Below, piece by piece: positions 28,922 through 37,911 of a stretch of DNA of 64,000 bases. Position 1 is the first letter of the stretch; every line of letters starts with the position of its first letter. Source of the DNA: Octadecabacter arcticus 238 (GTDB lineage: Bacteria; Pseudomonadota; Alphaproteobacteria; Rhodobacterales; Rhodobacteraceae); assembly GCF_000155735.2 (NCBI RefSeq), contig NC_020908.1, forward strand, positions 2,981,001 through 3,045,000. Direction: 5' to 3'. Both the position numbers and the translations under genes were made by a program. A model generated the notes under the pieces. That model was not told the DNA's origin and did not search any database. It worked only from the letters and a program-made list of their open reading frames with translations.

Positions 28922-30439
28922 GTGGCCAATAATCTGCGCGATCTCATGACCCCCGCCCATCCATTTGACACTGAATTCTTGCGCACCGACTGGCCCGGCG
29001 GTGACGACGACAAACTGAAAGAAGAATGCGGTGTCTTTGGCGTCGTAGGCGTCGATAACGCCGCCTCGGTCGTCGCCCTCGGACTGCATGCCTTGCAACA
29101 CCGTGGCCAAGAAGCGGGCGGCATCGTCACTCATGAATTCGGCCAAGGATTTAGTTCAGCACGCCGTTTCGGCTACGTGCGCGACAATTTCACCGATGCG
29201 GAAACCATGGCGACCCTGCCCGGCCCCATTGGCATCGGCCATGTGCGCTATTCCACATCCGGCTCCAAAGGTGCGACGCAAATCCGCGACGTACAGCCGT
29301 TCTTTGGTGAATTTTCCATGGGCGGCGCTGCGATTGCGCACAATGGCAACATCACCAACGCGCTGGCGCTGCGCAAAGAACTGATCGAACGCGGTTCTAT
29401 TTTTCAGTCCTCATCTGATTCCGAGTGCATCATCCACCTGATGGCGCGCTCAATGGGCAAACACATTCCCGATCGCATGGAAGAAGCCCTGCGCAAGGTT
29501 GAAGGCGCATTTTCCGTCGTCGCGATGACCCGCACCAAATTGATCGGCTGTCGCGACCCGCTGGGCGTGCGCCCGCTGGTGTTGGGCCAATTGGGCGACG
29601 GTTGGGTTCTGGCATCAGAAACCTGCGCGCTCGACATCATCAACGCGACGTTCATTCGCGAAATCGAACCCGGTGAAATGGTTGTCGCGACCAGCAAAGG
29701 CGTTGAATCCCACTTTCCGTTCCGCCCCACGAAATCGCGATTCTGTATCTTTGAACACGTCTATTTCAGCCGCCCCGACTCAATCCTCGGCGGGCGCAGC
29801 GTCTATGAAACCCGCGAAAACATTGGTCGTGAACTGGCAAAAGAAGCGCCTGTTGACGCCGACATGGTCTGCCCTGTGCCCGATTCAGGCACCCCAGCTG
29901 CGATCGGGTTTTCACTGGAATCCGGCATCCCCTACGCCATGGGCATCATCCGCAACCAATACATGGGCCGCACGTTTATTGAGCCCAGCGAATCCATCCG
30001 CAACATGGGCGTGCGCCTAAAGCTCAACGTCAATCGCGCGTTGGTCAAAGGCAAACGGATCATTCTGGTCGACGACTCAGTTGTGCGCGGCACCACATCG
30101 CGCAAGATCAAGGAAATGATCCTTGAGGCGGGCGCAGCCGAGGTGCATTTCCGCATCGCCAGCCCGCCAACCAAATGGCCTTGTTTTTACGGCGTCGATA
30201 CACCGCAACGCGACAAACTGCTGGCCGCCAACATGTCCGAAGAAGAAATGCGCGACCACCTTGGTGTCGATTCGCTAAAATTTATCTCAATTGACGGCCT
30301 GTATCGGGCCGTCGGGCAAGCCAAGGGCCGCAATCAGGACAGCCCGCAATATTGCGACGCCTGTTTCAGCGGCGACTATCCCGTCAAACCCACCGATATG
30401 GTGGAACAAGGGTTTGAAATGAAAACTGCCGCCGAATAA
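28922..30439 (+). CDS. purF: Amidophosphoribosyltransferase
   Basis: This 505-residue enzyme carries out the first committed step of purine synthesis, from PRPP and glutamine to phosphoribosylamine. The N-terminal nucleophile is C36 in EECGVFGVVG, exposed after removal of a propeptide. Then come ALQHRGQEAGGI and HNGNITN of the glutaminase domain, and the PRPP motif RIILVDDSVVRGTTSRK near residues 378-394. Cysteines in the C-terminal part (CPVPDSGTPA, CFYGVDTP, CDACFSGDYP) fit the iron-sulfur type of PurF. The start is a GTG. Confidence 0.96.
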   Translation: MANNLRDLMTPAHPFDTEFLRTDWPGGDDDKLKEECGVFGVVGVDNAASVVALGLHALQHRGQEAGGIVTHEFGQGFSSARRFGYVRDNFTDAETMATLPGPIGIGHVRYSTSGSKGATQIRDVQPFFGEFSMGGAAIAHNGNITNALALRKELIERGSIFQSSSDSECIIHLMARSMGKHIPDRMEEALRKVEGAFSVVAMTRTKLIGCRDPLGVRPLVLGQLGDGWVLASETCALDIINATFIREIEPGEMVVATSKGVESHFPFRPTKSRFCIFEHVYFSRPDSILGGRSVYETRENIGRELAKEAPVDADMVCPVPDSGTPAAIGFSLESGIPYAMGIIRNQYMGRTFIEPSESIRNMGVRLKLNVNRALVKGKRIILVDDSVVRGTTSRKIKEMILEAGAAEVHFRIASPPTKWPCFYGVDTPQRDKLLAANMSEEEMRDHLGVDSLKFISIDGLYRAVGQAKGRNQDSPQYCDACFSGDYPVKPTDMVEQGFEMKTAAE

Positions 30440-30573
30440 CGCCGAAACAAATGGACCAAACCGGCGCAATCCCCCCAACAGTCGGCCAGTTTACGCCGCA
30501 GCGCAGCATGGCCCCTAGACGATAAGGCAGCGCAGGACTACCTGCCCGGTCTGATCATCAAAGGCCACCGACC

Positions 30574-30822
30574 ATGACGACGACCGCAGCAACCGCGCAA
30601 AATGCCACCGAAACGGTCCCTATTGACCTGACGCAACCGCAACTTATTGGGCTGTTCGGCGGTGCGGGTGGACTGCGCGCCATGCTGCGCGGTGCAGATG
30701 GCACCGTCGTGATCGCCAACCCCGAAGACGTCACGCCGATGGGCGACGTCATGGAGATCACCGAAACTTATGTTTTGCTGCGCGATGGGCGCACCATCCG
30801 CCGCCTGACCCTGCCCCAGTAA
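30574..30822 (+). CDS. Small protein, unknown function
   Basis: This 82-residue soluble protein has a Thr- and Ala-rich start and a beta-rich C-terminal half (VVIANPEDVTPMGDVMEITETYVLLRDGRTIRRLTLP) that resembles the small beta-barrel ends of pilus or secretion assembly proteins. The match is too short to name. It lies between purF and an SDR gene on the same strand. Confidence 0.6.
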   Translation: MTTTAATAQNATETVPIDLTQPQLIGLFGGAGGLRAMLRGADGTVVIANPEDVTPMGDVMEITETYVLLRDGRTIRRLTLPQ

Positions 30823-30914
30823 TCCACCCCACCCAGACACGGCCCGACCAAGACACAGCCCCACGAAGTCACTGCGGGATTGCCAAGGCGCAGCCGCCGA
30901 CCTAAACGCAGCAT

Positions 30915-31568
30915 ATGACCAAAACAGCTCTCATCACAGGTGCGACGCGCGGACTAGGCGCTGCACTGGCAGAGGCCCTCGCGCCGACCCATCACATCAT
31001 TGCCGTGGGCCGCACCACCGGTGCGCTCGAAGACCTTGATGACCGGATCAAAGCCTTGGGCGGTGACGCGACGCTGGCCCCGATGGACATCACCGTCGAT
31101 CCGGCCATGCAGCAACTGTGCCGATCTATTTTTGATCGTTGGGGCGGGCTGAACCTGTGGATACACGCGGCTGTTCATGCAGCCCCCCTGACACCGGCCA
31201 GCCACATCGACCCTAAAGATTTCACCAAATCCGTGGACATCAATATCACCTCCACGTCGCGGATGATCTCCTACGTGGCCCCCCTGCTCGGCGCGGACGG
31301 CAAAGCGGTATTCTTTGAAGACCCCATCATCGGTCACGGCGGCGGCGCGGCCTATTTCGGCAGCTACGGTGCCACCAAAGCCGCGCAAATCGCGCTGGCG
31401 CGATCATGGGCCGTTGAAACCGTGAAAACCGGCCCGCGCGTGCATATTGCGATTCCAAACCCGATGCCGACAGCCACCCGCGCGCGGTTTTTCCCTGGCG
31501 AGGACCGCGGCCCACTTGCGGCCCCACGCGACGAAGCCGCCAGACTATTGCCCGCCATCCTCGCCTAG
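30915..31568 (+). CDS. Short-chain dehydrogenase/reductase
   Basis: This 217-residue NAD(P)-dependent oxidoreductase has the cofactor motif TGATRGLG at about residues 8-15, an NxxxxA-like WIHAAVHAA segment, and catalytic Tyr and Lys in SYGATKAAQ. It is shorter than classical SDRs (about 250), as in the YciK-like group. The substrate is unknown. It follows purF, and surE is downstream in the same direction. Confidence 0.87.
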   Translation: MTKTALITGATRGLGAALAEALAPTHHIIAVGRTTGALEDLDDRIKALGGDATLAPMDITVDPAMQQLCRSIFDRWGGLNLWIHAAVHAAPLTPASHIDPKDFTKSVDINITSTSRMISYVAPLLGADGKAVFFEDPIIGHGGGAAYFGSYGATKAAQIALARSWAVETVKTGPRVHIAIPNPMPTATRARFFPGEDRGPLAAPRDEAARLLPAILA

Positions 31569-31691
31569 GGTTTTGCGAGTCTTTGATGCAACGCCGCGCA
31601 CACCCGTTGCGCCCAACCCACGTTGCCCCATTGCCGCAGGGCACCCCCTGTCCTAACAAGGTGTCAAACGGGCCAAAAGGCGGGAACGACC

Positions 31692-32477
31692 ATGCGCATT
31701 CTCATCACCAATGACGACGGCATCAATGCCCCCGGCCTCGCAACGCTGACGGCCATTGCGCACGACGTGGCCGGACCGCACGGCGAAGTCTGGACCGTCG
31801 CCCCCGCGTTCGAGCAATCCGGCGTCGGCCATTGCATCAGCTACGCCGCCCCGACGATGATCGCCAAACTATCAGACCGTCGCTACGCTGCCGAAGGATC
31901 GCCCGCGGATTGCGTGCTGGCAGGTTTGTACGACGTGATGAAAGATGCGCGGCCCGATCTGATCCTGTCCGGCGTCAACCGTGGCAACAACGCCGCCGAC
32001 AACACGCTGTATTCCGGAACCATCGGCGCGATCATCGAAGCCGCCATTCAAGGCGTCAAAGGCATCGCGCTGTCGCAGTTCTTTGGCCCCGACAACAGGG
32101 ACCTTGATGATCCATTCGAAGCCGCTGCCAAACATGGCGCCGCCACCGTGCGCGCCCTTCTGGACAAAGGCATCTGGACCACCGACGCTTACAAAATCTT
32201 CTACAACGTCAATTTCCCGCCCGTTGCGGCAGCTGACGTCAAAGGCATGAAGGTCGCATCCCAAGGCTTTCGCGAAAACACCCGTTTTGGCATGCAGCCC
32301 GAAACAGCCCCCAATGGCCGCCGCTTTTTGTGGGTGACAGGTGGCCCGCAGGATGAACCGACTGGGGACGGCACGGACGTGAACGCCAACCTTGATGGCT
32401 ACACATCCATCACGCCAATGCGCGCTGATCTGACGGCCCATGACATGCTCGCTGACCTGACCGATCGTTTGAAATGA
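31692..32477 (+). CDS. surE: 5'/3'-nucleotidase SurE
   Basis: This 261-residue metal-dependent phosphatase is active on nucleoside monophosphates. The metal site D8-D9 lies in [11 protein letters not shown], and further family motifs are [12 protein letters not shown] and [18 protein letters not shown] 31692 gives the standard N-terminus; the frame is open upstream but that part has no similarity. It overlaps pcm by 4 bp (ATGA), the usual surE-pcm stress-survival pairing. Confidence 0.95.
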   Translation: MRILITNDDGINAPGLATLTAIAHDVAGPHGEVWTVAPAFEQSGVGHCISYAAPTMIAKLSDRRYAAEGSPADCVLAGLYDVMKDARPDLILSGVNRGNNAADNTLYSGTIGAIIEAAIQGVKGIALSQFFGPDNRDLDDPFEAAAKHGAATVRALLDKGIWTTDAYKIFYNVNFPPVAAADVKGMKVASQGFRENTRFGMQPETAPNGRRFLWVTGGPQDEPTGDGTDVNANLDGYTSITPMRADLTAHDMLADLTDRLK

Positions 32478-33124
32478 ACGCCATGTCCACCATCGCTGAA
32501 CGCCAGATGCAATTCCTGTTCGCCCTGCGCACAAAGGGCGTGACAGATGCGCGCGTGTTAACGGCGATGGAAAAAACTGACCGCGCGAGGTTCGTAAAAG
32601 GGCATTTTTCCGCCCGCTCCTATGAAGACATGCCGCTGCCAATCGCCTGCGGGCAAACGATCAGCCAGCCGTCTGTTGTCGGGCTGATGACACAGGCGCT
32701 CAACGTGCAACCCCGCAACAAGGTCCTCGAAGTGGGGACAGGATCGGGCTATCAGGCCGCGATCCTCAGCCACTTGGCGCGTCGGGTTTATACCGTTGAT
32801 CGCCACAAAACCCTGATGAACAATGCGCGTTTGATCTTTCAAGCCCTTGATATCACAAACCTTATGGCCTTCACTGCAGATGGATCGTTCGGTCTTCCCG
32901 ACCAAGCCCCCTTTGATCGTATCCTCGTGACCGCCGCCGCAGAAGACCCGCCCGGCCCGCTTTTGGCACAACTCAAAGTGGGCGGCATCATGGTGCTGCC
33001 CGTCGGCCAATCTAACTCTGTGCAGACCTTGATCCGCGTCAACCGCACCGAAACTGGCTTTGAGTACGAAGAATTACGCGCAGTGCGCTTCGTCCCCCTG
33101 CTTGAGGGCTTGGGAAAAGACTAA
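32474..33124 (+). CDS. pcm: Protein-L-isoaspartate O-methyltransferase
   Basis: This 216-residue SAM-dependent enzyme starts repair of isoaspartyl residues in aged proteins. SAM motif I is [15 protein letters not shown] (about 85-99). The family segments [18 protein letters not shown] and [21 protein letters not shown] are present. It is coupled to surE upstream; the NlpD-like gene follows after 61 bp. Confidence 0.95.
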   Translation: MNAMSTIAERQMQFLFALRTKGVTDARVLTAMEKTDRARFVKGHFSARSYEDMPLPIACGQTISQPSVVGLMTQALNVQPRNKVLEVGTGSGYQAAILSHLARRVYTVDRHKTLMNNARLIFQALDITNLMAFTADGSFGLPDQAPFDRILVTAAAEDPPGPLLAQLKVGGIMVLPVGQSNSVQTLIRVNRTETGFEYEELRAVRFVPLLEGLGKD

Positions 33125-33185
33125 AACAACGCTATACTGCGAAAAAAAGTTGGGCAGAAGATCCACCGCATTTGAGGAGTACGTC

Positions 33186-34433
33186 ATGGGCCCCCCCCGT
33201 TTCACCCAATTCGCTGATCCACGCGATTATTCGCGCGATTGTAAACGGGCCCCATCACGTCCCCGTCGCATGTTGTTCGCATCCGCCGCTTTGCTGGCCC
33301 TCGCCGCATGTGACGGCAACGGCAATCTGCAGGGTCAGAATTTCGACTGGGATATGCGCAATTTGGGCAGTGGATTTGATACCACTGAGGCCTCGCGTAA
33401 TCTGGCAAACCGGCCTCGCCCGGACGATCGTGGCGTGATTTCTTATCCTAATTATCAGGTGGTTGTTGCGGGTAGTGGCGAAACTGTCCGCCAAATTGCC
33501 AGCCGACTTAACGTAGATGCGAATGCGCTTGCGACCTTTAACGGTGTCGACGCTGACGTCCCGCTGCGCCGCGATGAAATCGTCGCCCTGCCCAACCGTG
33601 TCGCCGAACCATCCGCCACAACAGGGGCGATCACGTCCGGCCCGATCCAGACACCGACAGTCAATGTCTCGACGCTTGCATCCAACGCCATTGACCGCGC
33701 GGGCGAACAGACAACGGCGCCAATCGCCACCACTGCACCAATCCAAACCAATCCCGAACCGGGTCTGCACCGCGTCGCACGCGGTGAGACCGCATTCCAG
33801 ATATCGCGTTTGTATGACGTTCCCGTCTCTGCTTTGGAAGATTGGAACGGCCTTGGCGCGGACCTGATGGTGCGCGAAGGCCAGCAATTGATGATCCCCG
33901 TGGCAGGGGCAAGACCGCCCAGCCCCGCCGTAACCACAGGCCCCGGCGTTGGATCAAGCACACCAACACCGCCAAGTGCCATTGTGGCGCTGCCCTCAGT
34001 TGACGTCACACCACAATCCGCGGCCGCAGCCCCTGCCGCACCCGACATCGGCCAGCCGACAGCGCCATCCTCCGCCACCACCAGCGCACCGTTCATCTAC
34101 CCCGTGCAGGGAAGCGTGATCCGCGCTTATAATCCGGGCCGCAATGAAGGCATCGACATCGGCGTGCCAGCTGGCACCACGGTCAAGGCCGCCGCCGACG
34201 GCACCATCGCCGCCATCACGCAAAACACCAACGGCGCGCAAATCGTCGTGGTGCGCCACACTGGCAACATCCTGACGGTCTACGTAAATGTGAGCAATCT
34301 GACAGTGTCCAAAGACGACAGCGTCTCGCAAGGCCAAGCCATCGCATCCGTCGCTCCGGGATCGCCAAGCTTCTTGCATTTTGAGGTTCGTGACGGGCTC
34401 GAAAGCGTTGATCCGGCAGATTTCCTGCCGTGA
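33186..34433 (+). CDS. nlpD: NlpD-like lipoprotein: LysM repeats and degenerate M23 (LytM) domain
   Basis: This 415-residue envelope protein probably activates amidases during cell separation. The lipobox is LALAAC with C42, after an unusually long 28-residue basic leader. Two LysM segments follow (near residues 90-140 and 195-240), then a Pro- and Thr-rich linker and a LytM domain (about 305-415). The zinc ligands of active M23 enzymes are missing: the HxxxD site reads NEGIDIG and the YxHL position reads YVNVS. That is the pattern of non-catalytic activators such as NlpD and EnvC. ATG 33186 has GAGGAG 7 bp upstream. Confidence 0.88.
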   Translation: MGPPRFTQFADPRDYSRDCKRAPSRPRRMLFASAALLALAACDGNGNLQGQNFDWDMRNLGSGFDTTEASRNLANRPRPDDRGVISYPNYQVVVAGSGETVRQIASRLNVDANALATFNGVDADVPLRRDEIVALPNRVAEPSATTGAITSGPIQTPTVNVSTLASNAIDRAGEQTTAPIATTAPIQTNPEPGLHRVARGETAFQISRLYDVPVSALEDWNGLGADLMVREGQQLMIPVAGARPPSPAVTTGPGVGSSTPTPPSAIVALPSVDVTPQSAAAAPAAPDIGQPTAPSSATTSAPFIYPVQGSVIRAYNPGRNEGIDIGVPAGTTVKAAADGTIAAITQNTNGAQIVVVRHTGNILTVYVNVSNLTVSKDDSVSQGQAIASVAPGSPSFLHFEVRDGLESVDPADFLP

Positions 34434-34441
34434 TTTAATCG

Positions 34442-35278
34442 CTAGATCGTGACACCCATCCGGCCCGCAAGGTCGGTGAAATACTGCCAAGCGACGCGAC
34501 CGGATCTTGATCCTCGCGTCGCTTGCCATTCAATAGCTTCGGCGCGCAGAACATCCTCCGTAATGGTCACGCCGTGGGCATCACAATAGCCGCGGATAAT
34601 TGCAAGATATTCGTCCTGATCGCAGGGATGGAACCCCAACCACAGACCAAACCGATCCGACAGCGACACCTTTTCCTCAACCGCCTCGGACGGGCTGATG
34701 GCTGTTGAGCGTTCATTTTCAATCATATCGCGCGGCATCAAATGGCGGCGGTTTGATGTGGCATAAAGCACGACATTTTCGGGCCGACCTTCGATGCCCC
34801 CATCCAGAACCGCCTTGAGCGATTTGTAATGTGCGTCGTCGTGACCAAAGCTCAGATCGTCGCAGAACATGATGAACCGCTCGGGCCGCCCGCGCAAAAG
34901 CGCCAGACAGCGGCCAATACTGGGCAGGTCTTCGCGTTGCACCTCGACCATCTTCAGGGCCTCGTGTGTTGCCTGAACCTCGCCGTGTATAGCTTTGACA
35001 AGTGATGACTTTCCCATCCCGCGCGAACCCCACAAAAGGGCGTTGTTGGCAGGCAATCCTTTGGCAAATTGTACGGTGTTTGCGTGCAACGTGTCGCGCG
35101 CGCGATTAATGCCCAAAAGCAACGACAGGTCCACGCGATTGACGGTTTCAACCGGCTGCAAGTGATCCGGATCAGCATGCCAGACATAGGCTGTCGCGGC
35201 AAAATTTGGGGCGGCCGCGGGGGCTGGTGCCAATCGTTCCAGCGCCGCCGCGATCCGTCCTAAAACCTCATCACTCAC
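34442..35278 (-). CDS. DUF815-type AAA+ ATP-binding protein
   Basis: This 278-residue protein has Walker A GSRGMGKSSL at 84-93, Walker B FIMFCDDLSF and a sensor segment VLYATSNRRHLMPRDM, matching the DUF815 family of AAA+ proteins, whose role is not established. It overlaps tatC by 4 bp, so it is the last gene of the tatA-tatB-tatC run and is translated with it. It is convergent with the NlpD-like gene (8-bp gap). Confidence 0.88.
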   Translation of the reverse strand: MSDEVLGRIAAALERLAPAPAAAPNFAATAYVWHADPDHLQPVETVNRVDLSLLLGINRARDTLHANTVQFAKGLPANNALLWGSRGMGKSSLVKAIHGEVQATHEALKMVEVQREDLPSIGRCLALLRGRPERFIMFCDDLSFGHDDAHYKSLKAVLDGGIEGRPENVVLYATSNRRHLMPRDMIENERSTAISPSEAVEEKVSLSDRFGLWLGFHPCDQDEYLAIIRGYCDAHGVTITEDVLRAEAIEWQATRGSRSGRVAWQYFTDLAGRMGVTI

Positions 35279-36201
35279 TTGTCGGCCTCTTCCTCGGCCA
35301 GATCGTCGTCTTCGTCATCTTCAAACCAAAGCCCTTCGGCCCGCAATTTGGCTTCGCGCCGTCTCTCGACCCGCTTGACCAATTGAATCGAGATTTCGTA
35401 AAGCCCATAGACCACAACGAACAAGATCACCTGCGTAATGATATCGGGCGGCGTCACCACAGCGGCGAGCAGTAAGATACCAACGACGGCATATTTACGC
35501 ATGTTGCGCAGGCCCTCGGCGCTGACTAATCCGGCCTTGCCCATGAGCGTCAGCAACACAGGCAATTGGAAACACATCCCGAACGCCATGATGAATTTTA
35601 GTGTGATATCAAGGCTTTCGTTGACCTTACCAAAGAACGTGATGCGAATTCCGTCGTCCGCCACGGGCAAGTCCGCCGCACCGGGCACGTCAGATCCAAT
35701 TACGTTTGCCATCAAATCAGCAATGATCGACGGCACGTCCGCAAAGCCAAGAAAGAACGCCATCGCCAGCGGGGTCACGACGAAATGCGCAAACGATGCG
35801 CCGAGCAGGAACATCACCGGCGATGCGATGAGAAACGGCAGAAACGCACCTTTTTCTTTGGAATAAAGTCCCGGTGCCACAAACCGCCACAACTGGAATC
35901 CGATGACCGGAAACGCCAGCGCAAAGCCGAACACCATTGAAATGCGGAACAATGTGAACAGATATTCTTGCGGTGACGTGTATTGCATGGTCGGCGATGG
36001 ATCTCCCAATTCGCGCAACGCGGATTCAATCGGCCCTAGCAAAAATTGCAAAATCGGCTCGGCCACGGTGAAGATGATCACGATGCCAACGATGAACGCC
36101 AGCACCGCGCGGATAAGTCGTGTCCGCAGTTCGGCCAGATGTTCGATCAACGGCGCAGCACTATCTTCCATGCCGTCGTCGGGGTTGTCAGACTCGCTCA
36201 T
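35275..36201 (-). CDS. tatC: Sec-independent protein translocase TatC
   Basis: This 308-residue inner-membrane receptor for twin-arginine signal peptides has six helices. The family N-terminus is APLIEHLAELRTRLIRA, with the essential Glu and Arg-rich loop, and the periplasmic F-x-P-type stretch is LWRFVAPGLYSKEK. A longer than usual loop (about residues 150-190) and an acidic C-terminal tail (EDDEDDDLAEEEADK) extend it beyond E. coli TatC (258). It overlaps tatB by 4 bp. Confidence 0.96.
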   Translation of the reverse strand: MSESDNPDDGMEDSAAPLIEHLAELRTRLIRAVLAFIVGIVIIFTVAEPILQFLLGPIESALRELGDPSPTMQYTSPQEYLFTLFRISMVFGFALAFPVIGFQLWRFVAPGLYSKEKGAFLPFLIASPVMFLLGASFAHFVVTPLAMAFFLGFADVPSIIADLMANVIGSDVPGAADLPVADDGIRITFFGKVNESLDITLKFIMAFGMCFQLPVLLTLMGKAGLVSAEGLRNMRKYAVVGILLLAAVVTPPDIITQVILFVVVYGLYEISIQLVKRVERRREAKLRAEGLWFEDDEDDDLAEEEADK

Positions 36202-36791
36202 TTGGCGTCCTTTGCAGGCGACTTGGCTTTGACGGGGGCTTTAACAGGAGCCTTGGTGGCGGCCTTTTTCGGCGCGGCCTTTTTTGCAGCTGTCGTCTTT
36301 GGCGGCGCCTTTTTAGCTGCCGCCGCCTTCGGCGCTGCCTTCTTTGGCGCAGCTTTGGGCGCCGTCTCAGGGCCAGCCTCCACCTTCGCATCCGCTTTCT
36401 CAGCCGCAATCCGGTCTTCAGCGGCCTTCGCCATCGCCTTATTAAGCTTCTCAGCAGTTGCAGTGCGCTCTGCGGACAGCTTGGTCTTCAGCGCCTCGGT
36501 CTCACCACCAGCCTTGAGGGTCGATTTCACCGCCCCTTGGGACGCTTCTCGGATCTTATCGACACCGAACTTTTTGGGGTTCGCTGCGGCTTTGATGGTT
36601 TTGTTAATTTCGTTAATGCCTGATTCGTCAGCAGCAGCATTCATCGCGCTGGAAAACTCCCGCGCCATGCCTTTTGCCTTACCAACGAATTGTCCGACCT
36701 GTCGGAACATTCCCGGCAGGTCCTTGGGCCCGATGACGATCAACGCCACGATCCCGACGACCAACATCTCCATCCAGCTAAGATTAGGCAT
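36198..36791 (-). CDS. tatB: Sec-independent protein translocase TatB, with a Lys/Ala/Pro-rich tail
   Basis: This 197-residue protein has an N-terminal membrane helix (about 8-22), the conserved GPKDLPGMFRQ amphipathic start, and a long helical region to about 140. TatB recognises Tat substrates together with TatC. Residues 143-197 are a histone-H1-like tail of repeated KAAPK and AAKKA units, strongly basic. It is coupled to tatC, and tatA lies 24 bp upstream. Confidence 0.93.
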   Translation of the reverse strand: MPNLSWMEMLVVGIVALIVIGPKDLPGMFRQVGQFVGKAKGMAREFSSAMNAAADESGINEINKTIKAAANPKKFGVDKIREASQGAVKSTLKAGGETEALKTKLSAERTATAEKLNKAMAKAAEDRIAAEKADAKVEAGPETAPKAAPKKAAPKAAAAKKAPPKTTAAKKAAPKKAATKAPVKAPVKAKSPAKDAK

Positions 36792-36815
36792 CCGCCGTCT
36801 CCCGATTGGTCAGAG

Positions 36816-37031
36816 TTAAACTTTTGTATCTTCGTCGGCGGGTGTCACGTCTTTGACATCATCAGACATCGTCTCTTCGATCTCTTTGCTGCTGTCGTCC
36901 ACGCCCTTTTTGAACGCGGTGATGCCTTTGCCAACTTCACCCATCAGGGACGAAATTTTGCCGCGCCCGAACAGGACCAGCACCACGACAGCGATCAAAA
37001 GGAGGCCCGGAAGACCGATATTGTTGAGCAT
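36816..37031 (-). CDS. tatA: Sec-independent protein translocase TatA
   Basis: This 71-residue pore-forming subunit has an N-terminal helix ([20 protein letters not shown]) with the conserved [16 protein letters not shown] hinge and amphipathic helix, and an acidic C-terminus. It is first in the operon tatA-tatB-tatC-DUF815; its promoter should lie within the 190 bp shared with the divergent YafY-type regulator. Confidence 0.95.
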   Translation of the reverse strand: MLNNIGLPGLLLIAVVVLVLFGRGKISSLMGEVGKGITAFKKGVDDSSKEIEETMSDDVKDVTPADEDTKV

Positions 37032-37224
37032 GTTTTATCTCCAGAAAAGGGGCGATCTGGCCCGCATTAGCATTTCAAGACCTAGACGTAGTGCCGCTGT
37101 GGATGTTTTGAAAGGCCAAATCGCCTGTATCCACACCTAATCCGCAAGGGTTTGCCGTATGTTGTGCCACTATTCTGGCAACTGACAGCTTTTTGTCATA
37201 AACTATCCCAACAGGAGGACCCAC

Positions 37225-37911
37225 ATGCGCCGCGCTGACCGATTGATGACCCTGATTCGCCATCTGCGTAGCGGCGATTTGCACCGTGCCTCTGATCTCG
37301 CGGTTGCGATGGACGTTTCCTTGCGCACGATTTACCGCGATATGGAAACACTGGCCAAATCCGGCGTCCCCGTTGAGGGTGAGCGCGGAACAGGGTATCG
37401 CATCACCGCCGCCATCACCCTGCCACCGCTAAACCTGTCTATGGCCGAACTCGAAGCATTGCATATCGGCCTCGCGGCGATGCGCCAATCGCATGACCCC
37501 GATCTGGCTGCCGCCGCCTCCAGTCTGGCAACAAAACTCGACGGGGTGCTGCCAGAGGTCAACGCGCCCAAGGCCCTTGCGGTCTATCCGTTCGCCGATG
37601 CCGCGCGCGGCTTCCAGCACCTGCCAAAAATCCGCAGCGCCATACGCGCACGGCAAAAACTATTGCTCAGCACTGGCACACGCGACCGGACGGTGCGCCC
37701 GCTGCAACTGGATTACTGGGGTCGCCTGTGGACCTGCGTTGTGTGGTGCGACACCAGCCGCAAATTCGACGATCTGCGCATCGACGAAATCACGTCACTG
37801 CGAATCTTGCCGAGTTTGTTTGTCGAAGAAAAAGGCAAACGCCTACGTGATTATCAATCAGGCAGAGCGCGGGAAGATGAAACATTTGTCGCGCCGGATC
37901 ATCAGCCATAG
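37225..37911 (+). CDS. YafY/DeoR-type transcriptional regulator with WYL domain
   Basis: This 228-residue protein has an N-terminal winged helix (MRRADRLMTLIRHLRSG, then LAVAMDVSLRTIYRDMETLA) and a C-terminal WYL-like ligand-sensing domain (RPLQLDYWGRLWTCVVWCD). WYL domains bind nucleic acids or small ligands. AGGAGG precedes ATG 37225. The last 54 bp overlap the 3' end of the convergent ABC ATPase gene. The target genes are not evident. Confidence 0.88.
   Translation: MRRADRLMTLIRHLRSGDLHRASDLAVAMDVSLRTIYRDMETLAKSGVPVEGERGTGYRITAAITLPPLNLSMAELEALHIGLAAMRQSHDPDLAAAASSLATKLDGVLPEVNAPKALAVYPFADAARGFQHLPKIRSAIRARQKLLLSTGTRDRTVRPLQLDYWGRLWTCVVWCDTSRKFDDLRIDEITSLRILPSLFVEEKGKRLRDYQSGRAREDETFVAPDHQP

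Noticed and set aside
33060..33185. Upstream extension of the NlpD-like gene into pcm
   Set aside because: The extension is antisense-like in composition, while ATG 33186 has a strong ribosome-binding site.
34400..35300. Possible genome rearrangement between surE-pcm-nlpD and tatABC, which in other alphaproteobacteria often lie in one direction with serS
   Set aside because: The DUF815 gene overlaps tatC by 4 bp and all genes are intact, so there is no sign of a recent break; gene order in relatives would have to be checked.
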